A stretch of 64,000 bases of DNA from an uncultured Collinsella sp. (GTDB lineage Bacteria > Actinomycetota > Coriobacteriia > Coriobacteriales > Coriobacteriaceae). Positions within the stretch are counted from its first letter, which is position 1. Each line of letters begins with the position of its first letter. The DNA lies in NCBI GenBank assembly GCA_900541045.1, contig UQID01000004.1:49348-113347 (forward strand), written 5' to 3'. Below, piece by piece: positions 62,324 to 64,000 of this stretch. The position numbers and the translations under genes are program-made. The notes below the pieces were generated by a model, which was not told the DNA's origin, did not search any database, and was given only the letters and a program-made list of their open reading frames with translations.

Positions 62324-63724
62324 GTGTGCGCGATAATTCACTTTGGAACTGACGGTTGGCGAGCTCGCGTCGACGGAGACTTTACTATCAACAACGTCGC
62401 TCGTGTCACTGATGCTATCGGCAGGCTATGGCAAAAGACGAATCCCGGTAAAACGGTATATGTAGGATTTGATACTCGGCCGCAAGCGCGCGAGTTCGCC
62501 GAGCTCGCGGCGGGCGTGATTGCCGCCCACGGGCTCGATGCCGTGCTCGTGTCTCGACCGGTGCCGACTCCCGCTCTTACGTGGGCGGCTGCGTATGACG
62601 GCGAGGCATGCGGCGCGCTTATGGTGACGGGCTCACATCATCCGCAGGGCTATCTATGCCTCAAGCTGCGGATGGGTGATGGCTCGACGGCCAACCAGGA
62701 TGTCATCGAAGAGCTCGAGGAGACGATGGCCGCCGAGCCGCTGGGGCTTGAGGGGCAATACCGCACGGCAGATATCATTCCCGACTATATGCGAGCGGTG
62801 GCATCGTTTGTCGACGCGGATGCCATTCGCGCCGCGCATATGCGTGTGGTGGTTGACCCCATGGGCGGAGCTGCGCAGGGATATCTTGCCGACTTGCTTC
62901 GAGAGCTTGGCGTCGAAGTCCATGAGATTCACGCCGACGAGACGACCGATAGGGGAGATATCTGCCCCGACCCGGTCGAGCCGTGGGTGGATGCTTGTGA
63001 GCGCGCAGTTGTCGAAGACGGGGCGTGCGCCGGTCTGGTGACTGATGGCGACGCCGATCGTATCGGCGCGGTTGATGAGCGCGGCAGATATATACATCCA
63101 CATCAGATCATGGCGCTCGTTTTGGGCGATTTGGTCCAGTATCGCAATCTGAAGGGACGCGTCGTCGTCAACCTTTCATGCTCCACGCTTGTGCGTCGCA
63201 TTGCCGAGGCGCTCGGCTGCTGCGTGGTCATCAAGCCCGTCGGTTTTAAATATATAGCCGCCGAGATGAAGAAGGGCAGCGTTCTCGTGGGCGGTGAAGA
63301 GGCCGGTGGTATCGGTATCGCCGCGCACATGCCCGAGCGCGACGGCATCCTTGCCTGCCTGATTTTGTGCGAGCTCATGGCCAAGACCGGCGCGCCCTTG
63401 GGCGTGCTTATCGATCAGCTCGAGGCGAGCTTTGGCAAGACGAGTTACGGACGTCGAGATTTGCGCCTTGAGGCCGAGGATGCCGAGACGTTGCGCACGC
63501 TGCTTCCCGGCGTGAATCCCAAGTCGATATGCGGCAAGGCGCCGCAGAGCGTAAGCCATATGGACGGCTTGCGTCTGGCATTTGAGGATGACACCTGGCT
63601 GCTGATCCGTCCCAGCGGGACCGAACCGGTGGTGCGCGTGTACGCCGAGGGCTTTTCGGTGGAGGAGCGCGATGAGCTGCTAGATGCCGGCTGCGCTTTG
63701 GCCAGGGGCGCATATCGGCTCTAG
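62324..63724 (+). CDS. Alpha-D-phosphohexomutase (phosphomannomutase/phosphoglucomutase type)
   Basis: A 466-residue mutase that moves phosphate between C1 and C6 of a hexose. Starts IIHFGTDGWRARV, catalytic Ser104 in VTGSHHPQG, metal loop DGDADRIG, sugar-binding GGEEAGG, and phosphate-binding RPSGTEPVVRVYAE. The GTG at 62324 is chosen because GAGGTG is seven bases upstream and the family start fits; the upstream open frame lacks these. It could supply hexose-1-phosphates for glycan precursors. Mannose versus glucose preference is unclear. Confidence 0.9.
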   Translation: MCAIIHFGTDGWRARVDGDFTINNVARVTDAIGRLWQKTNPGKTVYVGFDTRPQAREFAELAAGVIAAHGLDAVLVSRPVPTPALTWAAAYDGEACGALMVTGSHHPQGYLCLKLRMGDGSTANQDVIEELEETMAAEPLGLEGQYRTADIIPDYMRAVASFVDADAIRAAHMRVVVDPMGGAAQGYLADLLRELGVEVHEIHADETTDRGDICPDPVEPWVDACERAVVEDGACAGLVTDGDADRIGAVDERGRYIHPHQIMALVLGDLVQYRNLKGRVVVNLSCSTLVRRIAEALGCCVVIKPVGFKYIAAEMKKGSVLVGGEEAGGIGIAAHMPERDGILACLILCELMAKTGAPLGVLIDQLEASFGKTSYGRRDLRLEAEDAETLRTLLPGVNPKSICGKAPQSVSHMDGLRLAFEDDTWLLIRPSGTEPVVRVYAEGFSVEERDELLDAGCALARGAYRL

Positions 63725-64000
63725 CCAAGGGGCCACTCTTTATAAAGATGTGCTCGGCAAGCGGTAGCTATCAACTGGCAAGCGTCAGTTGAGGGCACAG
63801 TTGTGTAGGAAATGTGTGCGCCCAGATTCCCGCCCGCGGGGGCCCTCCGGTCTGGCAATATATCTCCTTGCCGCGCGGCCCGGTCGAACCGGATGGACCG
63901 CACAGCGTGCACCTTGAGAACCGGATACTGCGAGGATGGACACAATCAGTGTCGCATCCGGGCAGACATCGAACCATTTGAAATGGTCTAACTTGGATTT
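63725..64000 (+). other. Gene-free end of window, possible rRNA leader
   Basis: No gene is seen. The tail contains ACCTTGAGAACCGGATACTG and ends CATTTGAAATGGTCTAACTT, which resemble sequences I associate with rRNA operon leaders and spacers. No 16S sequence enters the window, so this is a guess. Confidence 0.3.

Overview
The window looks like a chromosomal segment of a Coriobacteriia gut actinomycete, most probably Collinsella or a close relative. This rests on high GC with C/G-ending codons, Coriobacteria-like proteins, the gene order prfA - prmC - tsaC - upp - atpIBEFHAGDC - murA - LCP, and many short intergenic repeats. The genus is inferred from memory of these families, not from a search. 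No insertion sequence, prophage, CRISPR array or tRNA gene was recognised. The last 276 bases may be the leader of an rRNA operon.

Layout. 1-2978: end of a Kup potassium transporter, a small membrane protein and a KdpD/KdpE-like two-component system. 3074-9971: RlmKL, a HAD phosphatase, a transaldolase-family enzyme and Tex, with two elaborate inverted-repeat regions. 10179-14605: a Gfo/Idh/MocA dehydrogenase, an OFA-type MFS transporter and an SDR dehydrogenase on the minus strand, with a divergent LysR regulator. 14835-20679: a pilus locus with a large adhesin, a signal-peptidase-like protein lacking its catalytic residues, a backbone pilin and a class B sortase, followed by a membrane diguanylate cyclase. 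22094-26319: a MarR-controlled heterodimeric ABC exporter. 26821-30052: a pyridoxamine kinase, a TIGR04076-like protein, an AAA/DUF4143 ATPase and a low-molecular-weight phosphatase. 30113-34131: an alpha-glucoside locus (RpiR regulator, GH4 phospho-glucosidase, PTS EIICB). 34361-42304: an MFS exporter, an unknown membrane protein, a mutarotase-like protein, a polar amino-acid ABC importer and an M20 peptidase. 42554-49425: translation and nucleotide genes (prfA, prmC, hicAB, tsaC, glpK, upp). 49707-56590: a complete F-type ATP synthase operon. 56679-63724: murA, an LCP protein, pepT, a DtxR-type regulator, a homocysteine methyltransferase and a phosphohexomutase.

The most interesting region is the pilus locus. 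Its order (adhesin, SipA-like protein, FctA-like pilin, class B sortase) mirrors the Streptococcus pyogenes FCT-3 pilus island. The signal-peptidase homologue has Glu where the nucleophilic Ser should be and Gly where the general-base Lys should be, as in the inactive streptococcal assembly factor SipA. The adhesin gene has two nine-base G runs, one upstream of its start and one inside the signal-peptide coding region, which suggests phase variation.

The second strong signal is a family of about 150-base structured intergenic elements in four copies (about 21981-22100 minus, 26421-26580, 43621-43770 and 59203-59355). They share a hairpin with a constant bulged A and stems that change in a compensatory way, and three of them follow a gene directly on the sense strand. 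Two other short palindromic repeat families are scattered between genes, and a piece of one lies in frame inside the M20 peptidase gene.
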